Below are positions 18,937-27,975 of a stretch of DNA of 54,041 nucleotides, piece by piece. This DNA comes from an archaeon. GTDB lineage: Archaea > EX4484-52 > WAPT01. A model generated the notes under the pieces. It made no database searches. It was not told the origin of the DNA and worked only from the letters and a program-made list of their open reading frames with translations. The position numbers were made by a program, and so were the translations under genes. Every line of letters starts with the position of its first letter. Position 1 is the first letter of the stretch. The DNA is taken from NCBI GenBank assembly GCA_029258795.1, contig JAPDKB010000005.1:1-54041 (forward strand). The letters are read 5' to 3'.

Positions 18937-19819
18937 CTTTTTTCTCTCCCCTCAGCATCGCCTCGAGCACAGGAATCTCAGCCTTAATCTCCACCAGCCT
19001 CTTCCTGTACTTCTCCATCCTTATCTTGTACATTTTATCAGATATTTTTCCCTCCCTGAACCTCTCCACCTGCGTTTTTTTCATGAGCTCTTCTATAACT
19101 TCCTTTTCCAGCTTCAACTTCTCTAGCTCAGCTTTCAGCTTCATTTTTCTATACTTCTTCCACACAACCATCGAGCATGCAATTCCGACAACCGCAACCA
19201 CTGTCAAAGACTTCCAGTGTTTTTCAACAAAACCCCTCCCGCTGCTCAACGCTATGCTGGTGACCATGAGCTGAGCTCTCGCCTCTTCCAGCTCATCATC
19301 TGCTTTTTGAATTAGAGATTCAGCGTCCTCATACCTCTCCTCCTCAAAAGCCACCTTGCTCTGATTGATGAGATCCATGGCCTCGCTCACATTAACACCG
19401 AGAGCACTGTATTCCTTTGCCTTTATCTCAGTTGCCATTATCTTGTCGTTCAGCTGGAATGCCCATTCCTTCCTCTTCATTATCTCTTCCGTGTATTTGA
19501 GCACTTCATCATAAGTAAATCCCTTCCAGTTCAGCCCTTCTAGAGCTTGCCTTGCCTTTTCAGCCAGCTCACCTTCTGCCTGCGTCCTCAATATCTCAGC
19601 AAACTCCGCACGCTGAAACGCTTTTTTCGCTTCCATGAGCGTGTCATTCACATACTCAACAGAAAAACCAGCTTCCACCATTTCCTGTATGGCTTGTTCC
19701 GCCTGCTGTATCGCTTTGAGCGCATCCTCCCTTGTGACGTTTTGGGTTTGCTCAGCCATAACAATGTGTAGGAGCATGATGATGGTGATTACAACAGCAA
19801 ACGAACTACTTCTTCTCAT
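18911..19819 (-). CDS. Single-pass membrane protein with helical ectodomain and cytoplasmic helical-hairpin tail
   Basis: About 302 residues from MRRSSSF; longer in-frame starts lie up to 20 codons upstream but would sit inside the preceding gene. A signal peptide (to about residue 23, IVMAEQ) precedes about 180 residues of Ala/Glu-rich helices containing N-linked sequons. A transmembrane helix (SLTVVAVVGIACSMVVW) and a basic coiled-coil tail follow. The tail motif FREGKISDKMYKIRMEKYRK with RLVEIKAE matches repeats in the tail of the upstream 1671-residue protein. This looks like a short paralogue lacking the Ig-like ectodomain. Its start overlaps the stop of that gene by 14 bases, so they are co-translated. 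Confidence 0.8.
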   Translation of the reverse strand: MRRSSSFAVVITIIMLLHIVMAEQTQNVTREDALKAIQQAEQAIQEMVEAGFSVEYVNDTLMEAKKAFQRAEFAEILRTQAEGELAEKARQALEGLNWKGFTYDEVLKYTEEIMKRKEWAFQLNDKIMATEIKAKEYSALGVNVSEAMDLINQSKVAFEEERYEDAESLIQKADDELEEARAQLMVTSIALSSGRGFVEKHWKSLTVVAVVGIACSMVVWKKYRKMKLKAELEKLKLEKEVIEELMKKTQVERFREGKISDKMYKIRMEKYRKRLVEIKAEIPVLEAMLRGEKKASYHLRRK

Positions 19820-22800
19820 TTTTTCCACCATTCTTCTTTGCTTCCATTTTCTTTCTGAGCTGCAGCATGAGATACTCATCCTCTATTTCCGCGAGCCTCT
19901 CATACAGAATCTCCTCCTCGATCAGATACTGGCTGCGAGGTATCTTCTTTTGTTTGAAATATTCCATTTGCAATTTCTTCACTTTCTTCAAAATCTCTTC
20001 CCTCTCCTTCTCAAGCAGTGCTATTGCGTCCTCTACCTTCAAGGCGCGAAGCTTTCTGTGTCTGAGTTTCACGCGCTCCTTCCCTATTTCCGCAAGCCTG
20101 CGCTGATAGTTCTTCATCATTTGTTCATACGCTTCTTCCGACATCTCCCTTTCTTTGTAGTAAGCGATCTGCAAATCTCTCATTAACTTCTTTATATTCT
20201 CCTCCTCCCTATCCAGCTTGCGAAGCTTCCAGCTTATTCTGTAGGAGGTGTAAGCTCTCTTAAGCTGAATGAACAGAAAAATGAGAGCGATAACAATTAT
20301 CGGCACGGCCCACCAGTGTCTCGCAACAAAATACATCCCGCTTATCCCCTGCTTCTCCATCGCAAACACGAGCTTTGCTTCATTCATTCTCTGAAGCGCA
20401 TCATCGTAATCTCCTCTTTCATAGGCTGCCTTTGCAAGGGCAAGCACAGCCCTGGTTTGGGGGAACAGGAAGAGAGCTCTGAAGTAATGAGGGGTGGAGG
20501 AAGCGTAACTGTTCATCTCGGCTTCCAGTGAGGTTAACTCCTCATGGACTTTCCTTGCCTTATCCAGCTCTTCCATCGCTTGTTCCAGAAGGGACATGGC
20601 AGCATCGTATTCATGTTCATGGTAAAGTTGCTCAGCCCTTTTTACCAGCGCTTCAATCTTTTCCACCTTCACACCATTTTTTTCAGCTTCACTCAAACCG
20701 AGGTTGAGCTGGGAAAGCGTTTCGTTAACCTCTGTTCCGGAAACTTCATGCACCACAAGCGTGATTTCCCTCACGTCTTTTAGCTTTCTGATGGTCGTTC
20801 CACTCACAAGCTCTCCCTCAATGTACGCCACAAGCCCGTACTGACCCCTTTGCAGGTACTTGGGAGAGGTGATGGTTATGTTGATAACTCTGCTCTCATT
20901 GAAATCGAGCAGGTCTATTGTGGAAGGCACAACTTCCAAATATCTGGAGGGGATGTCACCTTCCACCCTTATCTCAACGTTTTTCATCTTGTACCCTTTG
21001 AACAGATTCGATATTTTGATTGAGAAGCTTGTGCTTTCTCCCTTCACAAGCTCCACAAGCTTGGTAGAGCTGACAACTTCCTCCCCCCCGTACACCACTC
21101 CACCCACACTTGGAATGGTAGATGTGGGCGGAGCTTCGCCCCCACCAGATGAGCTTGGTGGAGGAGATGGGGGAGGAGCTAGAGAAACAACCTTAACAAG
21201 CTTGGAATCCTGACCCTCCACACCCTGAGCGCAGGAAGAGTAAGCAACAATTTCAACACTCTTGCCTTCCAGCGAGCTTGAAGGCGTTATCTTTATGGTG
21301 TTTGTGAGTTTTGAACCTATGGGTAGAATGGTTGCGTTTCTCGACAGCGAGCCATCAACAACCACCACACCATCAGGAAGCTGCCACATCAACACCACAT
21401 CTGTTGCGTCAGAAGTACCAGCATTTGTCACGCTTGCGGAGAGAGTGTATTCATTCCCCACATTCATCTCTGAGCTGTAACTCTCTATCGTGACGTCCAG
21501 ATATGGACCTGCAACATTCTGAATTATGAAAGTTCCATCAAGGATTTTTCTGTCTTCAACCAGAGTCGAGTTGATAGTAACTTTAACCCAGATGCTGTAA
21601 TAATAAGTGCCAACATCAAAGCCGGTGGAGTTTATTATTATGTCAACGCTCTTGTTCTCTCCTGGATTGAGCTGGATGGTGCAGGAAGATGTGTTCGTTA
21701 CATTGCACAGAACCCAGCTTCTGTTCGCATGGATGGTGAAGTTCATGACAAAATCTCCCGTGTTCGTGAGGTTTATCGTGCCGAGTTTGAAAACACGCGG
21801 ATCAGTCCTGACTATGGATTTGGTGGACGGTATGTTGTTTTCCTGCTCCCACGTTTTGTCCCACAGAACAGGAAGAATTATCGTCTCACTGTAATTTGTG
21901 TTGTTTGATGTATCCACAGCAACAATTCTGGCAGTATAGTTTCCTTCAGGGAAGGTCACGTTCACCTCGTAAAGATTGGGAGATATTTCAACCATGCTCG
22001 TGTTTTCCCAGGAGGATGAAGAATTTCTGTACTGGAGCACAACTCCGGAAACGTTAACGTTATCCTTAACATTTGCTCTGAACCTAACTGTAACATTGGG
22101 ATCAAGTAGGGCTGTAGTGTTTGGCACATAACTCATATTTGCTATGATGGGCGGGGTAGCGTCTTTCACGCTTATCGTCATTTCATATTTAGCATAATTC
22201 CCTGCTTTGTCCCAGACGTGAAATATGCAGGTTATGTTGGATGGCTCTAACAAATCACCAGTTATTGTGTGGTTGAGCCAGCCCTGCGCTGAGGTGAAAG
22301 AGAATGTGGTTGAGTTTTGGAAGATGCCTGTGGCGTTGTGCTCCACCACACCATGGCTGAGCTGAATGTTGTCCTGCCATTCAGAAAAGCAAAGCAGAGA
22401 TGTGTTGTCGAGAGCAGGGTATGGAGTGTGGTTAGCCACAATCAAGGTCGGAGGCGTGACATCGACAAAAAAGGTAGAAGTTGCGTTACCAACATTTCCC
22501 GCAAGGTCAACAGCATAAAACACAACTTCATGCTGACCTTCAGGAAGGTTGGTCACGTTCGCAGCCCAGACACGTTCATCTATTTCGGTTAGGTTGCCAA
22601 CAATAGCGCCACCATCTGTACTGTAATTCACATAGGAAGCGTTTTCATCCAGCGTTACTTTGAGCGTAACGTTGGTTGAGGCGATGTAACTTCCATCAAC
22701 CGGATTTCGGATCGTTATGTAAGGTGGTGTTGTGTCCTCCTCGCTTGAATTGACCGTGAAATGAATTGTCTGGGTGGATGCTATGTTTCCCACGGTGTCG

Positions 22801-24821
22801 TTAGCGTAAAAGGTGACGTTGTGAGGGCCGTTTTTGAGGTATATCGTCGCAACCCATCTCGTTGTGGTAATCATTTCCATGGTTTCGTTTTTTGTGCAGT
22901 TATCCACGCAGAACCATGCCAAGCTTAAAGCTTCATCAGATGAAATATCAAGGGTTATATAATTATTGGTGTAGGTCGTGTTTTTTGGAGAGCTGATTGT
23001 GATGGTTGGCGGATCGGAATCGGTGGTGTAATCTCCCGACATTGGATTGGATTCGGAGCCCTCTCCAAGAGAATCAAATATGAACGCATACCAGACATGC
23101 ACATCCGAATCATTTTGAGCCTGAAAGGTGCAGGAAACGTTAGCTGTGCCTTCAGCGGAACAGTAAGTTGTGTCCGCACAACCATCCGAGGTTGCAGAAG
23201 GTGTGGAACAAACATAAAGGACCAAGCTTTGACCTGCATCAGGGTCATAGCTTGTCGTGGTTATGGTGATGTTAGCACCACCTCTCACAACATCCACACC
23301 ATCATCCGCAGAGCTAAAAACGGGAAGCTGGTTTATGTTAATGACCTTCGATACTATGGGCTGGACGTTTCCAGCATCATCGATGGATTGATACCTCAAA
23401 TAGTTCCTCCCTCTGTAAGATTCGTTGAAAGTTATGGTTTGCCTGTTGTCGATAGGTAAGCTGGGAGTGCACGTGTTATCTCTGTCAACACAGTAATAGG
23501 TTTCGGGATCTCCATCTATGTTGTCCCACTCCACTATTGTCACTTCGTAAGGCGGAACCTGAACCACATCGCTAGAGGTATCGTAAGTGGAGGGAGGGGT
23601 CCAGTCCACCACCACTATAACATCAAGGTTGTTTGTGTCATTTTGTTCATTTCCGTATCTGTCCACACAGCTTATGTAGAATGTGTGTACGCCTTCAGGA
23701 GGAGAAGGTGAACAGATCGCTTGCGTTCCATTAATCAAGCAGTCGTTGCTCATGGAAGAATAACTCACATCCTGCGTGCTCCACCTGCACATCATCCCCT
23801 CCTCTCCATCCACCGTTATGTTGGTGTAGCCATCATTCTTTTTATCATAATATGTTGGCTCGGTATCTCCAGCAACGTTATTTATGGAGGTTGAGGGCGG
23901 AGTGGAATCGGTGCGATAAGTTAAATTCACAACGTCAGAATACTGGTAACCATCATAAAGCCTACAATAAACTGTGTGGTTGGCATCATCAACTGGAGTT
24001 GGGAAAGTACAGGTAAGCTGGTAGGGGGGAGAGGAGTCGTAAGTTGTTCCGCCAGTGCATATTGTGTTGGAAGCGTCAGGAAACTGGTTGTCGCTACAGT
24101 AAAGGTAGAGAGCATCACTGTCTCCATCATCCACACCATTATGTGTTGTGTTGGTATAGATGGTGAGCAAGCCCCCACCTTTTATCACAGGTGTGCTTGT
24201 GCTTATGTTGTCGATAACGGGCTTTTCGTTGGCAAGACAGGTTATGTTGAAATCATCAAGATAGACGTATTTGGAATTTGTTAAAAATTCGACATCGATC
24301 TTGAACCTTATATCCTTCTGCACAAAATCGGTGAGGTTCACAACTTTCATGTGCCATTTACCATCGTTAAAGTTGGAAGCTGTAATGGAATCGTAATTCT
24401 CATAAGAAACTTCGTCTGAGTCATCATAAATATGGATGTAGATGATGTCTGAGGTCAGAGTTCCGCCCACTTTGAACATGAAAGTCAGGTTACAGCTCAA
24501 AGCTTTTGGGAGGTGAATCAAGCCGGGTTGAGTTGTTATTGCCGCTTCCCCCACCTTTCCATAAGTAAACCTAGCCGAATAGTTACCTGAACAAACCTCT
24601 CCTGTGCTTGCGTTCACTATTTCAGCATCATCACCCTCACCATATTCCACTTTCCATACAGAAGTGTTGAATCCATACAAACCGGTACCATTCGAATCCT
24701 CAAACCCGTTGGAAAAGATGGTTTTGTATTCCCATGCTTTGGCAGGGTGAGTAGAGAGAAATATGACTACAAAAATCATGACTGTCTGAAGGAAAAGTAT
24801 GCGTTTGTATATCCTCACCAC
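19806..24821 (-). CDS. Giant secreted/anchored envelope protein with Ig-like, CARDB-like and helical stalk domains
   Basis: 1671 residues. A signal peptide (to about residue 29) is followed by a lectin/jelly-roll-like region (30-195) and a long array of Ig-like modules opening with DTTPPYITI-type strands (about 200-1060). Next come a CARDB-like domain (about 1110-1200, SASVTNAGTSDATDVVLMW) and a Pro/Ser/Gly linker near 1205-1235. An Ig-like and helical stalk leads to one transmembrane helix (WAVPIIVIALIFLFIQL, about 1496-1516) and a 155-residue cytoplasmic coiled coil. That tail contains two copies of a helical hairpin ending RRLAEIGKE and ERLAEIEDE. N-X-S/T sequons are very abundant, making it a likely AglB target. 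It is co-oriented with the KaiC-like gene 6 bases upstream. Confidence 0.85.
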   Translation of the reverse strand: MVRIYKRILFLQTVMIFVVIFLSTHPAKAWEYKTIFSNGFEDSNGTGLYGFNTSVWKVEYGEGDDAEIVNASTGEVCSGNYSARFTYGKVGEAAITTQPGLIHLPKALSCNLTFMFKVGGTLTSDIIYIHIYDDSDEVSYENYDSITASNFNDGKWHMKVVNLTDFVQKDIRFKIDVEFLTNSKYVYLDDFNITCLANEKPVIDNISTSTPVIKGGGLLTIYTNTTHNGVDDGDSDALYLYCSDNQFPDASNTICTGGTTYDSSPPYQLTCTFPTPVDDANHTVYCRLYDGYQYSDVVNLTYRTDSTPPSTSINNVAGDTEPTYYDKKNDGYTNITVDGEEGMMCRWSTQDVSYSSMSNDCLINGTQAICSPSPPEGVHTFYISCVDRYGNEQNDTNNLDVIVVVDWTPPSTYDTSSDVVQVPPYEVTIVEWDNIDGDPETYYCVDRDNTCTPSLPIDNRQTITFNESYRGRNYLRYQSIDDAGNVQPIVSKVININQLPVFSSADDGVDVVRGGANITITTTSYDPDAGQSLVLYVCSTPSATSDGCADTTYCSAEGTANVSCTFQAQNDSDVHVWYAFIFDSLGEGSESNPMSGDYTTDSDPPTITISSPKNTTYTNNYITLDISSDEALSLAWFCVDNCTKNETMEMITTTRWVATIYLKNGPHNVTFYANDTVGNIASTQTIHFTVNSSEEDTTPPYITIRNPVDGSYIASTNVTLKVTLDENASYVNYSTDGGAIVGNLTEIDERVWAANVTNLPEGQHEVVFYAVDLAGNVGNATSTFFVDVTPPTLIVANHTPYPALDNTSLLCFSEWQDNIQLSHGVVEHNATGIFQNSTTFSFTSAQGWLNHTITGDLLEPSNITCIFHVWDKAGNYAKYEMTISVKDATPPIIANMSYVPNTTALLDPNVTVRFRANVKDNVNVSGVVLQYRNSSSSWENTSMVEISPNLYEVNVTFPEGNYTARIVAVDTSNNTNYSETIILPVLWDKTWEQENNIPSTKSIVRTDPRVFKLGTINLTNTGDFVMNFTIHANRSWVLCNVTNTSSCTIQLNPGENKSVDIIINSTGFDVGTYYYSIWVKVTINSTLVEDRKILDGTFIIQNVAGPYLDVTIESYSSEMNVGNEYTLSASVTNAGTSDATDVVLMWQLPDGVVVVDGSLSRNATILPIGSKLTNTIKITPSSSLEGKSVEIVAYSSCAQGVEGQDSKLVKVVSLAPPPSPPPSSSGGGEAPPTSTIPSVGGVVYGGEEVVSSTKLVELVKGESTSFSIKISNLFKGYKMKNVEIRVEGDIPSRYLEVVPSTIDLLDFNESRVINITITSPKYLQRGQYGLVAYIEGELVSGTTIRKLKDVREITLVVHEVSGTEVNETLSQLNLGLSEAEKNGVKVEKIEALVKRAEQLYHEHEYDAAMSLLEQAMEELDKARKVHEELTSLEAEMNSYASSTPHYFRALFLFPQTRAVLALAKAAYERGDYDDALQRMNEAKLVFAMEKQGISGMYFVARHWWAVPIIVIALIFLFIQLKRAYTSYRISWKLRKLDREEENIKKLMRDLQIAYYKEREMSEEAYEQMMKNYQRRLAEIGKERVKLRHRKLRALKVEDAIALLEKEREEILKKVKKLQMEYFKQKKIPRSQYLIEEEILYERLAEIEDEYLMLQLRKKMEAKKNGGKNEKK

Positions 24822-24827
24822 CCTTAC

Positions 24828-26450
24828 TCAAAAAAATTCCTTCATTCCAAAAGCTTCCTGCTGCGGGTAAATGATTATACCGGTGTCGGTTATCTCCATT
24901 GGCACTATTTTTTTCACATGTTTTTCTCCCCTCATTTTCAACACTTCTATCGCATTCTCCCTTATATCTTTCTTGCGGAGGTGGTACAGGACTATAACTC
25001 CATCAGCGAGGAATTCTTCCGCTCCTGTTATGCTAAACCTCGTTGGCATGGGTTCTGTTTCAGTGATGAGAAATGATGTGACACCGAGCTTCTCAAAAAA
25101 CCTGAACAGCTGCTCTATGTAGATTCTGTAGTTTTCCATTCTGCCCATAAATGCCGAGCCAATAGCACTTAAGCTATCCACGATCACCACATCAGGAACG
25201 AAGTTCTCAGGCAGGATGACGGGATCGATATCGATTAAAAGCTCACCTCTCTGTTTTGCGAGCAGAGCTTCTATCGAGCGTGACATGTCAAAAGCATTGT
25301 ACTGTTCTATCCTGAACAAGTTCTTTTTGATGAGTGGCTCGGGGTCCATCCCAAAATCCTTCATGTGTTCGATAAGTCTTTTCGGCCTCTCCTCAAAGCT
25401 CATGAAAAGAGTCTTTATTCCCGCTCTTGCAAGGTTGTAGCATATTTGGAGGCAGAGGATGGTTTTGCCAGAACCGGCCCCTCCCGCCACGATGACAGCA
25501 TTACCTTTGGGTATGCCGTGAGTAAAGAGATCATCAAAACCCGGCACTCCAGTCTTTATGAATTCTCTCTCTTCTCCCTTTATCGTGTATTTAACTATTC
25601 CAGCTCCAATCTCTTCGTTGAAAAGCCTCTCCTCACCTTCCTTCTCCTCTTTACCCTCACTTTCCTCTGGTTTTTTTGCTCCTGGAACAACCTTTTCAGC
25701 TTCACCCTTTGTTCCACTTTCCTTCTTCTCCTCACCACCCCCTCCACTCATCTCCTTTACAGCTTCATCCAACATTTTCTCCAACTGTGAGAAATCCACA
25801 CTTTGAGATGGAGTAGAAGGTTGGAAGGACGGAACCTGACTTGGCTGAGCTTGCTGCTCCTGAACCGGCTTCTCCACCACAACAGGCGGCTTAGTAACTT
25901 CCTCCTTAACTGTAGGAATCGCTTTCTTACTTTCTTCAACCTCAGCTACTTTATCTCCCTTTGTTCCACTTTCCTTCTTCTCCTCACCAGTTTTTCCTCC
26001 ACCCTCTTGCATCTCCTTAACCGCTTCATCCAGCATTTTCTCCAGCTGGGCAAAATCCACACCTTGAGATGGAGGAGTGGGTGGAGGTGTTGGTGGTTGT
26101 GGAGCTGTTGTTTGTTGAGGAATCTCAGCTTTTTGCACAGGTTTCTCCTCCGCTTCCTTAACCTCCTTCTTAGGAGGCTCCGGCGTTTTTTCAGATGTCA
26201 TTTCCTTTACAGCACTTTCAAGCATTTTATCGAGCTGAGCAAAATCCACGGCTTGGGGTTGAGAAGGAGGTTGAGGTGGTGAAACCTGACTTGGCTGAGC
26301 TTGCTGCTCCTGAACCGGCTTCTCCTCCACAATCTCCTCTTCTTTTTTCTTATCCTCCTTCTCCTCCTTTTTGGACTTCACCATCTCATTTACTGCTTCC
26401 TCAAGCAATTTGTCCAATTCAGCGAAGTCCACCTGAGCATCAGGGCTCAT
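24828..26450 (-). CDS. KaiC-like RecA-superfamily ATPase with four N-terminal repeat motifs
   Basis: 540 residues from MSPDAQ (a GTG six codons upstream is possible). The C-terminal half (about 290-540) is a KaiC/RAD55-type ATPase: GVPGFDDLFTHGIPKGNAVI, Walker A GGAGSGKTILC, Walker B VVIVDSLSAIGS. The N-terminal 270 residues are disordered Pro/Glu/Lys-rich linkers that carry four copies of one 17-residue amphipathic motif (VDFAQLEKMLDEAVKEM and variants) at about 7-23, 68-84, 131-147 and 218-234. The next gene downstream is the giant envelope protein, 6 bases away. Relatives include ArlH and circadian-type ATPases, but no archaellum genes are present. The repeats look like docking motifs for a repeated or multimeric partner. 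Confidence 0.88.
   Translation of the reverse strand: MSPDAQVDFAELDKLLEEAVNEMVKSKKEEKEDKKKEEEIVEEKPVQEQQAQPSQVSPPQPPSQPQAVDFAQLDKMLESAVKEMTSEKTPEPPKKEVKEAEEKPVQKAEIPQQTTAPQPPTPPPTPPSQGVDFAQLEKMLDEAVKEMQEGGGKTGEEKKESGTKGDKVAEVEESKKAIPTVKEEVTKPPVVVEKPVQEQQAQPSQVPSFQPSTPSQSVDFSQLEKMLDEAVKEMSGGGGEEKKESGTKGEAEKVVPGAKKPEESEGKEEKEGEERLFNEEIGAGIVKYTIKGEEREFIKTGVPGFDDLFTHGIPKGNAVIVAGGAGSGKTILCLQICYNLARAGIKTLFMSFEERPKRLIEHMKDFGMDPEPLIKKNLFRIEQYNAFDMSRSIEALLAKQRGELLIDIDPVILPENFVPDVVIVDSLSAIGSAFMGRMENYRIYIEQLFRFFEKLGVTSFLITETEPMPTRFSITGAEEFLADGVIVLYHLRKKDIRENAIEVLKMRGEKHVKKIVPMEITDTGIIIYPQQEAFGMKEFF
25833..25875. repeat. Direct repeat in the KaiC linker, copy 1
   Basis: A 43-bp stretch identical to 26283-26325. 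It encodes part of the KPVQEQQAQPSQV linker between repeat motifs 3 and 4. Exact identity at DNA level implies recent duplication or gene conversion within the gene. Confidence 0.9.
26283..26325. repeat. Direct repeat in the KaiC linker, copy 2
   Basis: This 43-bp stretch is identical to 25833-25875, 450 bp away (150 codons, in frame). A second exact pair of 33 bp occurs at 25705-25737 and 25957-25989 in the same gene. Recombination between these copies would change the number of docking motifs without breaking the frame. Confidence 0.9.
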
Positions 26451-26592
26451 GAAATCACACCAAAACACCTCTTCACTATTTTTTTGTTTTATTCGAAATA
26501 TATTATTATCGATATATCTTCATGAAACCACAGAAACATTTCGCCAGAATAACATCTTTATACATCCAAAACTCGTGACACTTCACAAAACC

Positions 26593-26708
26593 TTTATATA
26601 TTTTAGCAGGCAATATAAAAGGAGACGGTGCTCGTGCCAGTAAGCGCGTGATTTTCTCCACATCCCGGTAAGGGGGGTAAAACAGGAATCTTGTAGTGGT
26701 GAGTAGGC
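26593..26708 (+). promoter_or_regulatory. Promoter and structured leader with a possible 7-codon upstream ORF
   Basis: A TATA-like TTTATATATT lies at 26593-26602, predicting transcription from about 26620. The leader then has a good Shine-Dalgarno (AAGGAG, 26619-26624) in front of GTG at 26628. This opens a seven-codon frame (MLVPVSA) ending at 26651. After it, ATCCC at about 26665 can pair with a G-run (GGGGGGT) to form a hairpin before the ATG at 26709. A leader peptide or RNA element controlling the small downstream gene is possible; this is inference from layout. Confidence 0.4.
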
Positions 26709-26831
26709 ATGTCAATGGAATTTGACCTGCAGACCCTGCTTGAGATGAAAAAACAGATGATCTTTAAGGGCAACTGGAAGGAAGTTAAGAGGATAAACAA
26801 GATGATAGAACTCAGGAAGAGGAATATGTAA
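26709..26831 (+). CDS. Small basic helical protein, 40 residues
   Basis: Not recognised. The frame runs ATG to TAA with codons for MSMEFDLQTLLEMKKQ, then a Lys/Arg-rich helix (KEVKRINKMIELRKR). The predicted amphipathic helices and net positive charge suggest binding to nucleic acid or to an acidic partner. Support for being real comes from the upstream TATA-like box at 26593, archaeal-style codon use and its isolated position between two promoters. It is divergent from the KaiC-like gene, and the shared intergenic region could co-regulate them. The start could also be the second Met. Confidence 0.55.
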   Translation: MSMEFDLQTLLEMKKQMIFKGNWKEVKRINKMIELRKRNM

Positions 26832-26930
26832 TCTCTTTCTCCTTCTTTTTCAATTTTTTAAATTTGAGTGACTATAATTTACTTCAGAATATCCGGATAT
26901 GGACTGCTGTCCGGGCCCGTTGTGATAGGA

Positions 26931-27305
26931 ATGGATGAAGAGGACCAATCCCGGTATGGTGGTTTGGGAGGGTTGTACTTAGCTGCGCTGTTGTTGATAG
27001 GGGATCGTACTTATTCTGACGGAAATAGCAATGGAAAAAACGAAGAGAAATTCATTTCCGCTTCAAACCTGTATCGTGAAATGCGAGAAAATCTCGGAAT
27101 TTCTGGAGGTCTCTGCCCGGATATAATCGGGGAGCTAGGGCGTCAGGGCTTGATTAAAATTGAGCAAAACAATGGTGGCGCAGGGATTGCATTGAGTGAT
27201 AAAGGGCTCGAACTCTATGCTAAAGAAAGAGGAATTGAGTATGTAAATCCGGGAAAGAATGCTAATTCAAATGGTCTGAAGGACTTTATCATGCCCTTTT
27301 TATAA
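26931..27305 (+). CDS. Putative winged-helix protein of unknown function
   Basis: 124 residues from MDEEDQSRYGG; the frame remains open to 26868, but TATA-like sequences at 26855-26880 make that longer start unlikely. The N-terminus has a hydrophobic Gly-rich stretch (GLGGLYLAALLLIGD). Residues about 45-105 resemble a winged helix: FISASNLYREMRENLG, then CPDIIGELGRQGLIKIEQ and a wing leading into LSDKGLELYAKERG. It may be a transcription regulator. It precedes the GTPase gene by 34 bases on the same strand, so it could be co-transcribed with the trio that follows. I do not recognise the family. Confidence 0.6.
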   Translation: MDEEDQSRYGGLGGLYLAALLLIGDRTYSDGNSNGKNEEKFISASNLYREMRENLGISGGLCPDIIGELGRQGLIKIEQNNGGAGIALSDKGLELYAKERGIEYVNPGKNANSNGLKDFIMPFL

Positions 27306-27339
27306 AACATTTAAAAGGCTTCTATGCCAATATATCAAC

Positions 27340-27966
27340 ATGCCTATCCGAAGGTTTCTGAAGTTCATCAACCGACTTTTCAAGAAGAAAAAACAAATCC
27401 GTCTTGGTATTTATGGTCCTCCCAATGGTGGTAAGACAACTCTTGCGAACAGAATCTGTCTTGACTGGATTGGAGAAGAGCTGGGAAGCGTTTCCCATAT
27501 TCCTCATGAGACAAGAAGAGTTCAGATGAAGGAAAAGATCGTGATACAGAGCGGGGATGGAAAAACGCTTGATTTGACCATAGTGGATACACCGGGCATA
27601 GCAACAAAGATAGATTACGAGGATTTTGTGAGGAAAGGTCTTTCCAAGAAAGAGGCGAGGGTACGCGCAAGAGAGGCAACGAGAGGGGTTATAGAGGCGA
27701 TAAAGTGGCTGGATAATGTGGATGCTGTGCTGGTCGTGCTCGATGCCACAAAGAATCCAGTGGATCAGGTGAACATAACCATACTGGGCAATCTCGAAGC
27801 AAGAAAGATACCGTTTTTGATTGTTGCAAACAAGATAGATTTGAAGAAGGCCAACGTTACCAGGATAAGAGAAGCGTTTCCAAACGCGAAGGTCATAGGA
27901 ATAAGCGCAAAATACGGGCATAACATGGACAAGTTTTATGAGGCGTTATTTGACATGGTGGAGTGA
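27340..27966 (+). CDS. Era-like archaeal GTPase
   Basis: 208 residues with a complete set of GTPase motifs: G1 YGPPNGGKTTL, G3 VDTPGIATK, G4 ANKIDLK and G5 GISAKYG. A basic N-terminal tail (RRFLKFINRLFKKKKQ) could contact the membrane or RNA. It is followed by DUF2073 (9 bases) and a zinc-ribbon gene. These three families are conserved neighbours in many euryarchaea and DPANN archaea, which supports a joint but uncharacterised role, probably in ribosome biogenesis or translation. No KH domain is present, unlike bacterial Era. Confidence 0.85.
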   Translation: MPIRRFLKFINRLFKKKKQIRLGIYGPPNGGKTTLANRICLDWIGEELGSVSHIPHETRRVQMKEKIVIQSGDGKTLDLTIVDTPGIATKIDYEDFVRKGLSKKEARVRAREATRGVIEAIKWLDNVDAVLVVLDATKNPVDQVNITILGNLEARKIPFLIVANKIDLKKANVTRIREAFPNAKVIGISAKYGHNMDKFYEALFDMVE

Positions 27967-27975
27967 GGGGGTGAA

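Noticed and set aside
26506-26715. A 69-codon minus-strand frame across the promoter region.
   Set aside because: It overlaps the TATA-like box and leader of the plus-strand small gene, has no domain pattern and no ribosome site; judged a chance frame.
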